This document shows positions 54,362 through 62,881 of a DNA stretch of 64,000 bases, piece by piece; positions within the stretch are counted from its first letter, which is position 1, and each line of letters starts with the position of its first letter. The translations under genes and the position numbers were made by a program. The DNA is from Actinomycetes bacterium (lineage in GTDB: Bacteria > Actinomycetota > Acidimicrobiia > Acidimicrobiales > Ilumatobacteraceae), in assembly GCA_021414085.1 (NCBI GenBank), contig JAIOPC010000014.1, positions 930,001 to 994,000 of the forward strand, given 5' to 3'. Below the pieces are notes generated by a model. The model worked only from the letters and a program-made list of their open reading frames with translations. It ran no database searches and was not told the origin of the DNA.

Positions 54362-55447
54362 ATGCCGCAGAACGTTCGTGGAGTCGTAGCGCGTAGCAAA
54401 GGTGCGCCGGTGACGATCGAGACCATCGTGATACCCGACCCCGGGCCCGGCGAAGCAGTCGTCAAAGTGCAGGCGTGCGGCGTGTGCCACACCGACCTGC
54501 ATTATCGCGAGGGCGGCATCAACGACGAGTTCCCGTTCCTGCTCGGCCACGAAGCGGCCGGTGTGGTTGAGGCCATCGGGGAAGGCGTTACCAATGTGTC
54601 GCCCGGCGACTTCGTCATCCTCAACTGGCGCGCGGTCTGCGGCAACTGTCGCAGTTGTCTGCGCGGTCGGCCGTGGTACTGCTTCAGCACGTTCAACGCG
54701 ACGCAGAAGATGACGCTGACCGACGGCACTGTGCTGTCGCCGGCCCTTGGAATCGGAGCGTTCGCGGAGAAGACGCTGGTCGCGGCGGGGCAGTGCACAA
54801 AGGTGGATCCGGCTGTTCCAGCTACCACGGCAGGTCTGCTGGGTTGTGGCGTGATGGCCGGCATTGGAGCCGCCATCAACACGGGCAACGTTGGTCGCGG
54901 CGACTCGGTGGCCGTGTTCGGGTGCGGTGGCGTCGGCGACGCGGCGATTGCCGGTGCACGACTCGCCGGCGCGCACACGATCGTCGCGGTCGACATCGAC
55001 GATCGCAAACTGGCATGGGCGAAGGAATTCGGGGCAACGCACACGTGCAACTCGAGCAAGACAGACCCGGTCGAGTACATCAAGTCAGTGACTGGTGGCA
55101 ATGGTGCGGATGTGTGTATCGAGGCGATCGGCAACCCGGCCGTGTATCGACAAGCGTTCGACGCCCGCGATCTTGCGGGAACTGTCGTGCTTGTTGGCGT
55201 GCCTCGCCCCGACATGATGCTCGAGTTGCCATTCATCGAGGTGTTCGGTCGCGGCGGTCAACTAAAGAGCAGTTGGTACGGCGACTGCCTTCCTTCGCGC
55301 GACTTTCCAATGTTGGTCGCGCTGCATCAGCAGGGTCGGCTGCCGTTGGAGAAGTTCGTCAGCGAAACGATCGCGCTCGACGCTGTCGAGGAGGCCTTCC
55401 ACAAGATGGAGCGTGGCGAGGTCTTGCGCAGTGTGGTCGTCTTGTGA
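54362..55447 (+). CDS. mscR: S-(hydroxymethyl)mycothiol dehydrogenase
   Basis: MscR oxidises the formaldehyde-mycothiol adduct (and reduces S-nitrosomycothiol) with NAD. The 361 aa MDR-type zinc enzyme opens with [20 protein letters not shown], has the catalytic zinc motif ACGVCHTD (residues 38-45) and GHEAAG, the structural zinc cysteines [15 protein letters not shown], and the Rossmann motif [13 protein letters not shown]. The sequence matches actinobacterial MscR closely ([29 protein letters not shown]). It implies that the organism makes mycothiol. It is coupled to the next gene by GTGA. Confidence 0.94.
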   Translation: MPQNVRGVVARSKGAPVTIETIVIPDPGPGEAVVKVQACGVCHTDLHYREGGINDEFPFLLGHEAAGVVEAIGEGVTNVSPGDFVILNWRAVCGNCRSCLRGRPWYCFSTFNATQKMTLTDGTVLSPALGIGAFAEKTLVAAGQCTKVDPAVPATTAGLLGCGVMAGIGAAINTGNVGRGDSVAVFGCGGVGDAAIAGARLAGAHTIVAVDIDDRKLAWAKEFGATHTCNSSKTDPVEYIKSVTGGNGADVCIEAIGNPAVYRQAFDARDLAGTVVLVGVPRPDMMLELPFIEVFGRGGQLKSSWYGDCLPSRDFPMLVALHQQGRLPLEKFVSETIALDAVEEAFHKMERGEVLRSVVVL

Positions 55448-56049
55448 TCGAGCTCGTCACGACTGATGGAGTGTTCGCGCTGGACGGCGGCGAGTGGGCC
55501 GTCACCAACAACATCTGGTTGGTCGGCAACGAGCGCGAGGTAATCGTGATTGATGCCGCGCACGACGCTGAAACGATCATGGGCGCGATCAACGGCCGAC
55601 GAGTGAAGGCGATTGTGCTGACCCATGGCCACAACGACCACATCAACGCCGCCGTGCCGCTACGCGAGTTTGTCGACGCACCGATCTGGTTACATGAAGC
55701 CGACCGCATGTTGTGGGACGTGGTGTGGCCTGACGATTCACCCGACCGCGCGCTTGTGCCCGGCGGCGTGTTGCAGGTTGCTGGCCACGAGCTCGGCGTG
55801 CTGCATACGCCGGGGCACTCTCCGGGCTGCTGTTGCTTTCACGACGTTGCGTCGGGGGTCGTGTTCAGCGGCGACACCCTGTTTTGTGGTGGCCCCGGGG
55901 CAACCGGCCGCAGCTACAGCGACGAAGCGACCATCGTGCGCAGCATTCGCGAAAAGCTGCTGACGCTGCCCGACGAAACGATCGTGCACACCGGCCACGG
56001 CGAAAGCACCACCATCGGCGCCGAACGCACCAACGCCATCTTTGCGTAG
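55444..56049 (+). CDS. metallo-beta-lactamase-fold hydrolase linked to mscR
   Basis: The 201 aa hydrolase has the zinc motif THGHNDHIN, then [17 protein letters not shown] and the final HTGHGEST. An MBL gene directly after mscR is common in actinobacteria (Rv2259-Rv2260 in mycobacteria). A role in hydrolysing S-formylmycothiol, the product of MscR, is the natural hypothesis but is not shown by sequence. GTG 55444 overlaps the mscR stop. Confidence 0.88.
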   Translation: MIELVTTDGVFALDGGEWAVTNNIWLVGNEREVIVIDAAHDAETIMGAINGRRVKAIVLTHGHNDHINAAVPLREFVDAPIWLHEADRMLWDVVWPDDSPDRALVPGGVLQVAGHELGVLHTPGHSPGCCCFHDVASGVVFSGDTLFCGGPGATGRSYSDEATIVRSIREKLLTLPDETIVHTGHGESTTIGAERTNAIFA

Positions 56050-56054
56050 ACGCC

Positions 56055-57083
56055 TTACGTAGCTTGCCCTTCAACGGGCTTGGGCTTCTTGGCGCGGCTG
56101 GGGGCGACCCTGGGCGGTTCGCCGGCCATCTTGGGATACACAGGCGGCCACGGCGCATCGACGAGCCCGGATGCTTGATCGCTGCGCACCATCGCTAGGA
56201 ACGGTTCAATCGATTGCGGATTGTCGTTCATCGTCGCCCATGCGTCGCCATGCTCGTTGACCCACGCAGGAACGGTTGCAATCGTCATGTCGTGCGGGGC
56301 CAGCGTGGGCAGTAGCTCCCAGGGAAATGGAAACGACACCGGCGCGTGATCGAGTGCGCGGACTGACCAGGGTGCGAACACAGTTTTGTGCGGTGCGTTC
56401 TGGTTGAAGTCGATGAAGATGCGCGCGCCACGTTCCTCCTTCCACCAGGAGGCGGTGATGAGATCTGGGCGGCGCCGTTCCAGTTCACGTGCAACCGCGA
56501 CGGCCGCACTGCGCACGGCAACGCTGTCGTGTGTGGGCTGCAGGCGCACATAGACGTGCAGTCCGCGGTTACCGGACGACTTGATGAATCCAGTGATCCC
56601 GATGTCGTCGAGGAGTTGTTTGGTGACGGCAGCTGTCTCTTGTGCCATCGCGTAGTTCGTGCCAGGGCCGGGGTCGAGGTCGATGCGCAGGTCATCGCAG
56701 TGGTCGAGATCGCTGGCTCGGACCGGCCACGAGTGGAAGCCCAGGCAACCTTGGTTGACCGCCCACACCAGGTGGGCGAGGTCGGCGATGACCAGTGCCC
56801 GTGACGGCGTGCCGTTGGGGGTCTGCACGATCGTCGTGTGCAACCAGTCAGGAGCTCCATCGGGGATTCGCTTCTGGAAGAAGTTGGATCCGTGCGCGCC
56901 GTTCGGGAATCGTTGCAGCAGCACCGGTCGGTCGTACATCTGGCGCATCACTGCGGTCTCGATCGACATGTAGTAGCGGATCAGATCGAGTTTGGTGTCG
57001 CCTCTGGCCTGGAAGAAGACCTTGTCGGGGCTGGTGACCGTCACGATGCGCCCGGCCACCTCGAGCTCGACAGGTTCGCTCAT
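56055..57083 (-). CDS. stand-alone LigD-type polymerase domain (archaeo-eukaryotic primase family)
   Basis: This 342 aa protein is homologous to the polymerase domain of the NHEJ ligase LigD. Catalytic residues are visible: RIDLDPGPG (two Asp), SSGNRGLHVYV (His), and the third Asp in IFIDFNQNAPHKT. No ligase or phosphoesterase domain is fused, as in mycobacterial PolD/PrimPol-C proteins. Ku and ligase genes are not in the window. ATG 57083 is supported by TAGCGT (57097-57092), 8 nt upstream, instead of the longer frame overlapping the next gene. A Lys/Pro-rich tail ends the protein. Confidence 0.9.
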   Translation of the reverse strand: MSEPVELEVAGRIVTVTSPDKVFFQARGDTKLDLIRYYMSIETAVMRQMYDRPVLLQRFPNGAHGSNFFQKRIPDGAPDWLHTTIVQTPNGTPSRALVIADLAHLVWAVNQGCLGFHSWPVRASDLDHCDDLRIDLDPGPGTNYAMAQETAAVTKQLLDDIGITGFIKSSGNRGLHVYVRLQPTHDSVAVRSAAVAVARELERRRPDLITASWWKEERGARIFIDFNQNAPHKTVFAPWSVRALDHAPVSFPFPWELLPTLAPHDMTIATVPAWVNEHGDAWATMNDNPQSIEPFLAMVRSDQASGLVDAPWPPVYPKMAGEPPRVAPSRAKKPKPVEGQAT

Positions 57084-57117
57084 CGGCAGCGACGCTAGCT
57101 CTACTACCGTCGGGTTG

Positions 57118-58221
57118 ATGAAGATCGATGAAGTCGAGCTGCGCCTCGTCCGCCTGCCGTACCGCGCGCCTTTCCGCACCTCGTTCGGCGAGGAAAGCGA
57201 GAAGCACGCACTGATCGTGACCGTGCGGTCCGACGGTGTGGAGGGCTACGGCGAAGGCGTGATGGATCCGCTGCCGCACTATCGCGAGGAGTGCATTCCC
57301 GGCGCGCTCCACCTGCTGCGCAACGCGTTCGCCCCCGAGTTGATGTCGCGAGTCGTCGATCATCCGTCCGAAGTCGTGGCGCGGTGGGTCGAGTGGCGTG
57401 GTAACCCGATGGCGAAGACGGCGCTGGAACTGGCGGTGTGGGACTGCTACGCGCGTCAGCAGAACGTGCCGCTGCGCAAGCTTCTGGGCGGCGAGCGCAC
57501 GGACGTGCCAGTGGGCGCGAGCCTGGGCATGAACCCGATTGCGCAAACGGTTGACAGCGTGGCGTGGCATGTTGAGCAGGGCTACAAGCGGGTCAAGCTG
57601 AAGATCGAGCCTGGTTGGGATGTCGAGCTGCTCGCCGCCGTGCGTGCGAAGTTTCCAGACATCGAGCTGACCGTCGATGCCAACTCGGCATACACGCTGG
57701 AGATGATGGATCTGTTGCACCAGATCGACGAGTTTGGGCTGCACTACATCGAGCAGCCGTTGCATTGGGACGACATGCTCGACCATGCGACGTTGGCGAC
57801 CAAGCTGCGCACCGAGTTGTGTCTCGACGAGTCGCTCACCTCGCCAGCGCGGGTGCGCATGGCGCTCGACCTAAAGGCATGCAGCGTCGTCAACGTCAAG
57901 GTTGGTCGCGTGGGCGGCTTACAGGCCGTGCGCGAGATCCACGATCTGTGCGTATCACGCAAGGTTCCGATGTGGTGTGGCGGCATGTTGGAATCGGGTA
58001 TCGGTCGCGCCCACAACATTCACATCGCGACGATGCCGGGTTTTGTGTTTCCCGGCGACACCGCGTCGGCTAGCCGCACCTACGCGCGCGATATCACCGA
58101 ACAAAAGCTGGAGGCGACGAACGGCGTGATGCCCGTACCTTCTGGGCCGGGCATCGGAGTCACGCTTGACCGCGACTTCGTGAAGGAGGTCACCGAGAGC
58201 GTCGAGGTGATTCGGAGGTGA
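57118..58221 (+). CDS. enolase-superfamily N-succinylamino acid racemase / o-succinylbenzoate synthase
   Basis: The 367 aa enzyme has the muconate-lactonizing-subgroup residues: the KxK pair in KRVKLKI, DANSAY, EQPLHWDD, DESLTSP and the second lysine in VVNVKVGRVGG. This set serves both MenC (o-succinylbenzoate synthase) and N-succinylamino acid racemase. No menaquinone gene is near. A COG3375-like GNAT gene is coupled directly downstream, which favours the racemase pathway for D-amino acids. TACCGT (57105-57110) is 7 nt before ATG 57118. Confidence 0.85.
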   Translation: MKIDEVELRLVRLPYRAPFRTSFGEESEKHALIVTVRSDGVEGYGEGVMDPLPHYREECIPGALHLLRNAFAPELMSRVVDHPSEVVARWVEWRGNPMAKTALELAVWDCYARQQNVPLRKLLGGERTDVPVGASLGMNPIAQTVDSVAWHVEQGYKRVKLKIEPGWDVELLAAVRAKFPDIELTVDANSAYTLEMMDLLHQIDEFGLHYIEQPLHWDDMLDHATLATKLRTELCLDESLTSPARVRMALDLKACSVVNVKVGRVGGLQAVREIHDLCVSRKVPMWCGGMLESGIGRAHNIHIATMPGFVFPGDTASASRTYARDITEQKLEATNGVMPVPSGPGIGVTLDRDFVKEVTESVEVIRR

Positions 58222-58892
58222 GCGTCGAGTTCCGCGTGCTCCGCAAAGCCGACGAGCTGGCTGTGATGCCGGAGTTCGAAGCCCGCATCTGGGGCGGAGA
58301 CGACGATCGGGTTTCGGTGAACATGTTGGTCGCCTGCGTTGAGGAAGGTGGCGTCGCAATCGGCGCATTCGATGACGGCCGCATGATCGGCTCTGTGTTC
58401 GGCTTTCGCACGCATGAGGCCGATGTGTTGCACTCGCACTACATGGCGGTCGACCCGCAGTATCGCCGAGGCGGCTTCGGCGAGCAGTTGAAGCGACGCC
58501 AAGCCGAGTGGTGTCTCGCCAACGGAGTCACCTCAATGCGCTGGACATTCGATCCGCTCCAGCTCACCAACGCGCACCTGAACCTCAACAAGTTGGGCGC
58601 GCTCGGCATCACGTATCACGTCAACCACTACGGCGCGCTGGGTGGCATCAACGGGTCATTGCCCAGCGACCGGCTTACGGTGCAGTGGAAGCTGGTCGGC
58701 GAGCGACCGACGTTTGTCGAGTACTTCGATCTCGATGTGCCCGCCGTCTCGCCAGAACAGATCGCGTCGTCGGCTCCCGAGGCGATTCACGCACGCATAG
58801 CCGTGCGCGAGGCAATGGCGCCGCATCTGGCCGACGGTTGGCGCGTCGCCGCGGTCGACCGCGACAAGCGCACCTACACGCTCGCTCGTTAG
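58218..58892 (+). CDS. GNAT-family acetyl/succinyltransferase (COG3375-like)
   Basis: The 224 aa protein has a GNAT core with the acyl-CoA loop YMAVDPQYRRGGFGEQLKRRQ, followed by RWTFDPLQLTNAHLNLNKLGA, a hallmark of the COG3375-like group. In Geobacillus such a GNAT succinylates D-amino acids before a racemase acts. It overlaps the racemase gene as GTGA, so the two are coupled. The third enzyme of that route, a desuccinylase, is not adjacent. It is convergent with the 2OG oxygenase, with stops overlapping in TTAG. Confidence 0.82.
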   Translation: MSVEFRVLRKADELAVMPEFEARIWGGDDDRVSVNMLVACVEEGGVAIGAFDDGRMIGSVFGFRTHEADVLHSHYMAVDPQYRRGGFGEQLKRRQAEWCLANGVTSMRWTFDPLQLTNAHLNLNKLGALGITYHVNHYGALGGINGSLPSDRLTVQWKLVGERPTFVEYFDLDVPAVSPEQIASSAPEAIHARIAVREAMAPHLADGWRVAAVDRDKRTYTLAR

Positions 58893-59854
58893 CTGGGCGC
58901 GTTGTCGGCCAGCAGGTCTTTCGCCAGTTCGGGGAACACCTTTCCGACCTTGGCGCTCAGCCACGTGCCGTAGGTGCCGCTGATCTCGCTGAGGTTGGCC
59001 TTGTCCCAGCGGGCCTGGTGGGCGGCCGAAACGTCGAACTCGTCGTCGAACTCCAACGGCTCGACGACTGCATCCCAGCCTGGATCGAGAAAGTAGGGCA
59101 GCGAGTAGCGGTCGTGGCCGGCGTGGTTGCGCACGCGATGGGGCGTGCTGCGGTAGCGGCCACCGGTGAGGCGATCGAGCATGTCGCCGAGGTTGCAGAT
59201 CACCAGGTCGGCATCAGGCGGAGCCTGAATCCACTCGCCGTGCGAGTTGACCTCCAACCCAGGCGTGCCGTCGGTGGCGAGCAATGTGAGCAGGCCGTAG
59301 TCGGTGTGCTCGGCGACACCCCAGGTGTTGGCGTCGCCCGTCGGGTGTGGTGGGTAACGGAAGATACGAAACAACTCGGTCGGGTGAGCAGTGAGACCGC
59401 GCTCGAACAGATCGGCTGGGTGATTCAAACCGACGGCCATCAGCCGCAGCAGCCGTTGCCCCAACGACTCCATCGCCGCCATCCAGTCCGTGACCGCCCG
59501 TTGCATGCCCGCTGGCCGGGTCGGCCAAATGTTGCGGCCGTGCATCGGTCGCGGATCGGGAGGCAGCTCCGCGCCGTAGTAGTAACCCTCCTTGCGATCC
59601 GGCACGCCGGAGGTGAGTTCGCCGCCGAGTGGAAACCACCCGCGCCACGCGGTTCCGCCGACCGCCATCGACACTTTGGCCTTCTCGGCCTCGGGCAGCG
59701 CGAAGAACTCCGTTGCAAGACCGATGACCTCGTCGCGTAGCGCACGCAACGAAGTGTCAAGCGGAACCGCGAAGAATCCGACTTCACGACATGCCGCGTC
59801 GATACGCGCCGATGCGTCGCTGTCGGTCGGATCGACGATCGGCAACGTGCTCAT
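58889..59854 (-). CDS. 2-oxoglutarate/Fe(II)-dependent oxygenase, isopenicillin N synthase-like
   Basis: The 321 aa protein has the DIOX N-domain and a jelly-roll core. The iron facial triad is AEHTDYG (H-x-D) and STPHRV (distal His), and the R-x-S for 2-oxoglutarate is RYSLPYF. The family includes plant-type hydroxylases and isopenicillin N synthase. The substrate is unknown. TACGCT (59867-59862) is 7 nt before the ATG and fixes the start. It is divergent from the TauE/SafE gene across 30 bp. Confidence 0.88.
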   Translation of the reverse strand: MSTLPIVDPTDSDASARIDAACREVGFFAVPLDTSLRALRDEVIGLATEFFALPEAEKAKVSMAVGGTAWRGWFPLGGELTSGVPDRKEGYYYGAELPPDPRPMHGRNIWPTRPAGMQRAVTDWMAAMESLGQRLLRLMAVGLNHPADLFERGLTAHPTELFRIFRYPPHPTGDANTWGVAEHTDYGLLTLLATDGTPGLEVNSHGEWIQAPPDADLVICNLGDMLDRLTGGRYRSTPHRVRNHAGHDRYSLPYFLDPGWDAVVEPLEFDDEFDVSAAHQARWDKANLSEISGTYGTWLSAKVGKVFPELAKDLLADNAPS

Positions 59855-59884
59855 CGCGAGAAGCGTAGGTGGCAGACTCGACCA

Positions 59885-60613
59885 ATGACCACCGGGCAGT
59901 TGATTCTGATTGCGGTCGCGATCTTCTCCGCCGCGTTCGTGCAGGTCATCGCCGGCTTCGGGTTTGCGCTGTTGTGCATGCCGATCATGGTGATCGCGGT
60001 ACCGGTGGAACAAGCGGTGGTAGTGAGCACATTGATCAGCGTGCTGACGACCACCTGGCAAGCACTGCACTTACGCGAGCACGCACAGGTTCCGCTGCTG
60101 AAGCGGCTCGTGCCTGCGTCGTTTGTTGGGATGCCGCTTGGCTTGGTGATTCTGAACGTGGTCAGCGACTTCGCGTTGACTCTCGCGCTCGGCATCTCGG
60201 TGTTGATCGCCGTCGTCTTGCTGGCGCGCAACATCAACTTGACGCATGCTGGCCCGCGCATGGATTACGGACTGGGCTTCGTGTCCGGCGTGTTGAACAC
60301 GTCGCTGAGCACTAACGGGCCGCCGCTCGTGTTCGACCTGCAGGCGCGGCGATTGTCGGCCGAGGAGTTTCGCGCCACGATGTCGGCCACGTTCGCACTG
60401 GGCAACATCGGGGGGCTGGCGCTCTTTATCGCCGACGGCAAGATCACCCGCACTGGTGTGAACGCGGCGCTGATTGCCTTGCCCGCCTGGGCGCTCGGTC
60501 AAGGCCTTGGCTGGCCGATCCGCAAGCACTTCCACGGCGAACGCTTCCGCCGCATGGTGCTCGTCCTCCTCGCCGCCGCCGGGGTCAGCACCATCGCCTT
60601 CGCCGTCTTGTAG
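59885..60613 (+). CDS. TauE/SafE-family (TSUP) anion permease
   Basis: This 242 aa membrane protein has about eight helices in two related halves. The first opens with AAFVQVIAGFGFALLCMPIM and the second has GFVSGVLNTSLSTNGPPLV; both carry the family's G-x-G-F/P-P-type signature. Such permeases export sulfite, sulfoacetate or similar anions. The next gene (minus) encodes an MBL hydrolase with ETHE1-like motifs, so a sulfur link is possible. Repeat copy B lies directly after the stop. Confidence 0.86.
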   Translation: MTTGQLILIAVAIFSAAFVQVIAGFGFALLCMPIMVIAVPVEQAVVVSTLISVLTTTWQALHLREHAQVPLLKRLVPASFVGMPLGLVILNVVSDFALTLALGISVLIAVVLLARNINLTHAGPRMDYGLGFVSGVLNTSLSTNGPPLVFDLQARRLSAEEFRATMSATFALGNIGGLALFIADGKITRTGVNAALIALPAWALGQGLGWPIRKHFHGERFRRMVLVLLAAAGVSTIAFAVL

Positions 60614-60620
60614 CTCGCGT

Positions 60621-60712
60621 TGCGGGGGGTTTCATGCCGCAGCCGTTGAGTCGGGGTTTACGTGCACGTTTGCCGGTATGAAACCCCCGGGTTGCAGGAA
60701 ACCCCCGGCTCA
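60621..60712 (-). repeat. dispersed inverted-repeat element, copy B (92 bp)
   Basis: It is the reverse-complement relative of copy A (1552-1644), with two GGGGTTT-type cores (near 60624 and 60653) and two GAAACCCCC cores (near 60680 and 60698). It lies between convergent genes, starts 7 bp after the TauE/SafE stop, and its far end includes the stop codon of the MBL gene (TCA at 60710-60712 on the plus strand). It could also fold as a transcript-end hairpin for both genes. Confidence 0.8.
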
Positions 60713-61423
60713 GGAACCGAACATGGTCAGCCACTGGTCCTTGTTCTTTGGGCGGTAGACGTAGTTGCTGGCACGGATTTCGTCGATGGTGGCGCTGTTT
60801 GGCGGCGAGTAGTGGTGGCCGGGATAGACGACGGTGCCGGTGGGCATCGCCGCCAGCGTCTGCAGGCTGTCGTACATCGCGGCTGGGTCGCTGCCGGGGA
60901 AGTCGGTGCGCCCGCACCCATCGAGGAACAAGGTGTCGCCGCTGATCAGGCGACCGTCGACGTGAAAGCACTGGCTGCCTGGCGTATGGCCGGGCGTGTG
61001 CACGAGCGTGATCGTGATGTCGCCGACCTGCACCGTGTCGCCACCGTCGTGTTGCACCAGCTGATCGGCGGTCAGCCCGCTGGTGCGCGTGATCCAGGGC
61101 GTCTCGTCGCGCTGCACGTGCACCGGGCAATCGCAACGCTCGAGCAGCGTGGCGACGCCTTCCAGCTGATGGCCCATCAGGTTGCCGCCAATGTGGTCGG
61201 CATGGAAGTGCGTCGCTAACACAGCGGTCACGCGCATGCCATCGGCTTCCACAATGTCGAGCAGCTCGTTGACCGCGTAGGCCGGATCGATCAGCACGCA
61301 TTCCGACGTCTCACGGTCGCCAACGGCGTACACGAAGTTCACCATCTGCTGGGCGATGGGATCGTTGGCCGCGAAGTCGGTGCCGGACAGTAGCTGGCGT
61401 AAGTAGAGGCGATCGGAGGTCAT
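60710..61423 (-). CDS. metallo-beta-lactamase-fold hydrolase (glyoxalase II / ETHE1-like)
   Basis: The 237 aa protein has the di-metal motif THFHADHIGG, then HTPGHTPGS, SGDTLFLDGCGRTDFPG and PGHHYS. The GCGRTDF segment is characteristic of the ETHE1 persulfide dioxygenase branch, while overall length suits either a glyoxalase II-like hydrolase or a persulfide dioxygenase. The neighbouring TauE/SafE permease makes a sulfur function attractive. TAGCGT (61438-61433) is 9 nt before ATG 61423. Confidence 0.82.
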   Translation of the reverse strand: MTSDRLYLRQLLSGTDFAANDPIAQQMVNFVYAVGDRETSECVLIDPAYAVNELLDIVEADGMRVTAVLATHFHADHIGGNLMGHQLEGVATLLERCDCPVHVQRDETPWITRTSGLTADQLVQHDGGDTVQVGDITITLVHTPGHTPGSQCFHVDGRLISGDTLFLDGCGRTDFPGSDPAAMYDSLQTLAAMPTGTVVYPGHHYSPPNSATIDEIRASNYVYRPKNKDQWLTMFGS

Positions 61424-61431
61424 GCGCGCCG

Positions 61432-61438
61432 TACGCTA
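61432..61438. promoter_or_regulatory. shared bidirectional -10 element (TACGCTA)
   Basis: Read plus, TACGCT (61432-61437) is 7 nt before ATG 61445. Read minus, TAGCGT (61438-61433) is 9 nt before ATG 61423. The two -10 boxes share five base pairs, so the two divergent starts, 21 bp apart, probably use one symmetric core. Confidence 0.6.
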
Positions 61439-61444
61439 TCTGTG

Positions 61445-62857
61445 ATGACGAGCGGACGATTGGAATCGCTGGCGGCGGGCCAGGCCATGGTGTTCGGAGG
61501 CGACCGCGTCACCACGGTGCCAGCGTCGCTCGCCGCTGCATTCCGGGCTGGCGACCGCGTGGTCGTCGTGCAGGAAACCGGCGACCTGCTGCACATTCCT
61601 CAGTCCGAGCATGCCCTGGTGACGACCGCGATTGACGCCGCAGTTGCTGCGTTTGCTGCGCTCGTCACAGTTACTGACGATCAGATCACCGCGTTCTACG
61701 ACGAGTTTGCGCGGCGTTTAGAGGACGACGCCAGCTTCGCCCCGATCGCCGCAGCCAACGCCGCCGATGTTGTTTCAGCGTCCGAGCGCGGACGCGCGAC
61801 CGGTCGGTTGCAACTCTCAACGTCGATGCGCGGCGACATGATCGCTGGCTTGCGCACGTGGCGCGATATCGAGACGCGTCGATCGCAACCAATGGGCGAA
61901 GTGCGTCACGATCAGTGGACGGTGCAGCAATGGCGCGATCCGCTCGGCGTCGTTGGGTTCGTGTTCGAAGGTCGACCGAACGTATTCGCCGACGCAACCG
62001 GAGTACTTCGTACGGGCAACACAGTTGTGTTCCGCATCGGCAGCGACGCACTCGGCACTGCGCGAGCAATCATGGCGACCGCTGTTCAGCCAGCGCTCGA
62101 GCATGCTGGCCTTCCCGCGGGTGCGGTGCAGCTAGTCGACAGTGCCGCCCACGCCGCGGGTTGGGCTTTGTTCAGCGATCAACGGCTGTCGCTGGCGATC
62201 GCCCGCGGCTCGGGTTCGGCGGTGGCCCAACTCGGCGCCGTCGCACGCCAGCACGGCGTGCCCGCGAGCTTGCATGGCACGGGCGGTGCGTGGTTGGTGG
62301 CGGGCGAGTCGGCCGACGCCGATCGCTTCGCGCTCGCGGTGCGCCACTCGCTCGATCGCAAGGTGTGCAACACGTTGAACGTGTGCTGCATCGTTCGCTC
62401 GCGCGCCGACGAGCTGGTGCCGCGTTTTCACGCTGCGGCGCGCGAGGCAGCGGCCGCGCGCGGGGTGGAACCGATTGTGCACGACCTGACGCTGGACCAT
62501 TCGTGCTTGGCGCACGAGTGGGAGTGGGACACGGTCCCCGAGGTGTCGCTGCTGATCGTCGACGACGTGGCCCAGGCGATCGAACAATGCAATCGATTCA
62601 GCCCACACTTAGTCGCGTCGCTGATCAGCGACGATCAGGCCGAGCACGAAGCGTTCTATCGCGGTGTCGACTCTCCATTTGTTGGCGACGGATTCACGCG
62701 CTGGGTGGATGGGCAGTTCGCGCTCGCGCAGCCGGAACTTGGGCTATCGAACTGGCAGGGCGGTCGACTGCTGGGTCGCGGCGGAGTTCTGTCGGGCGAC
62801 TCGGTGTTTACGATCCGCCTGCGCGCACAGATCGCAGACCCCGAGCTGCATCGCTAA
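61445..62857 (+). CDS. glutamate-5-semialdehyde dehydrogenase-like (ProA family) protein
   Basis: The 470 aa protein belongs to the ProA branch of aldehyde dehydrogenases: RDPLGVVGFVFEGRPNVFADATGV (key part GVVGFVFEGRPN), the NAD-site LRTGNTVVFRIGS, and the catalytic Cys in DRKVCNTLNVCCI. Real ProA proteins are about 415-430 aa. This one has an extra N-terminal part (residues 1-60), and many substitutions separate it from typical ProA, so it may be a paralogue with another semialdehyde substrate. ATG 61445 is preferred over GTG 61442 because of -10 spacing. Confidence 0.8.
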   Translation: MTSGRLESLAAGQAMVFGGDRVTTVPASLAAAFRAGDRVVVVQETGDLLHIPQSEHALVTTAIDAAVAAFAALVTVTDDQITAFYDEFARRLEDDASFAPIAAANAADVVSASERGRATGRLQLSTSMRGDMIAGLRTWRDIETRRSQPMGEVRHDQWTVQQWRDPLGVVGFVFEGRPNVFADATGVLRTGNTVVFRIGSDALGTARAIMATAVQPALEHAGLPAGAVQLVDSAAHAAGWALFSDQRLSLAIARGSGSAVAQLGAVARQHGVPASLHGTGGAWLVAGESADADRFALAVRHSLDRKVCNTLNVCCIVRSRADELVPRFHAAAREAAAARGVEPIVHDLTLDHSCLAHEWEWDTVPEVSLLIVDDVAQAIEQCNRFSPHLVASLISDDQAEHEAFYRGVDSPFVGDGFTRWVDGQFALAQPELGLSNWQGGRLLGRGGVLSGDSVFTIRLRAQIADPELHR

Positions 62858-62881
62858 CGAGGCGAAGTCGACGACGCGAAG

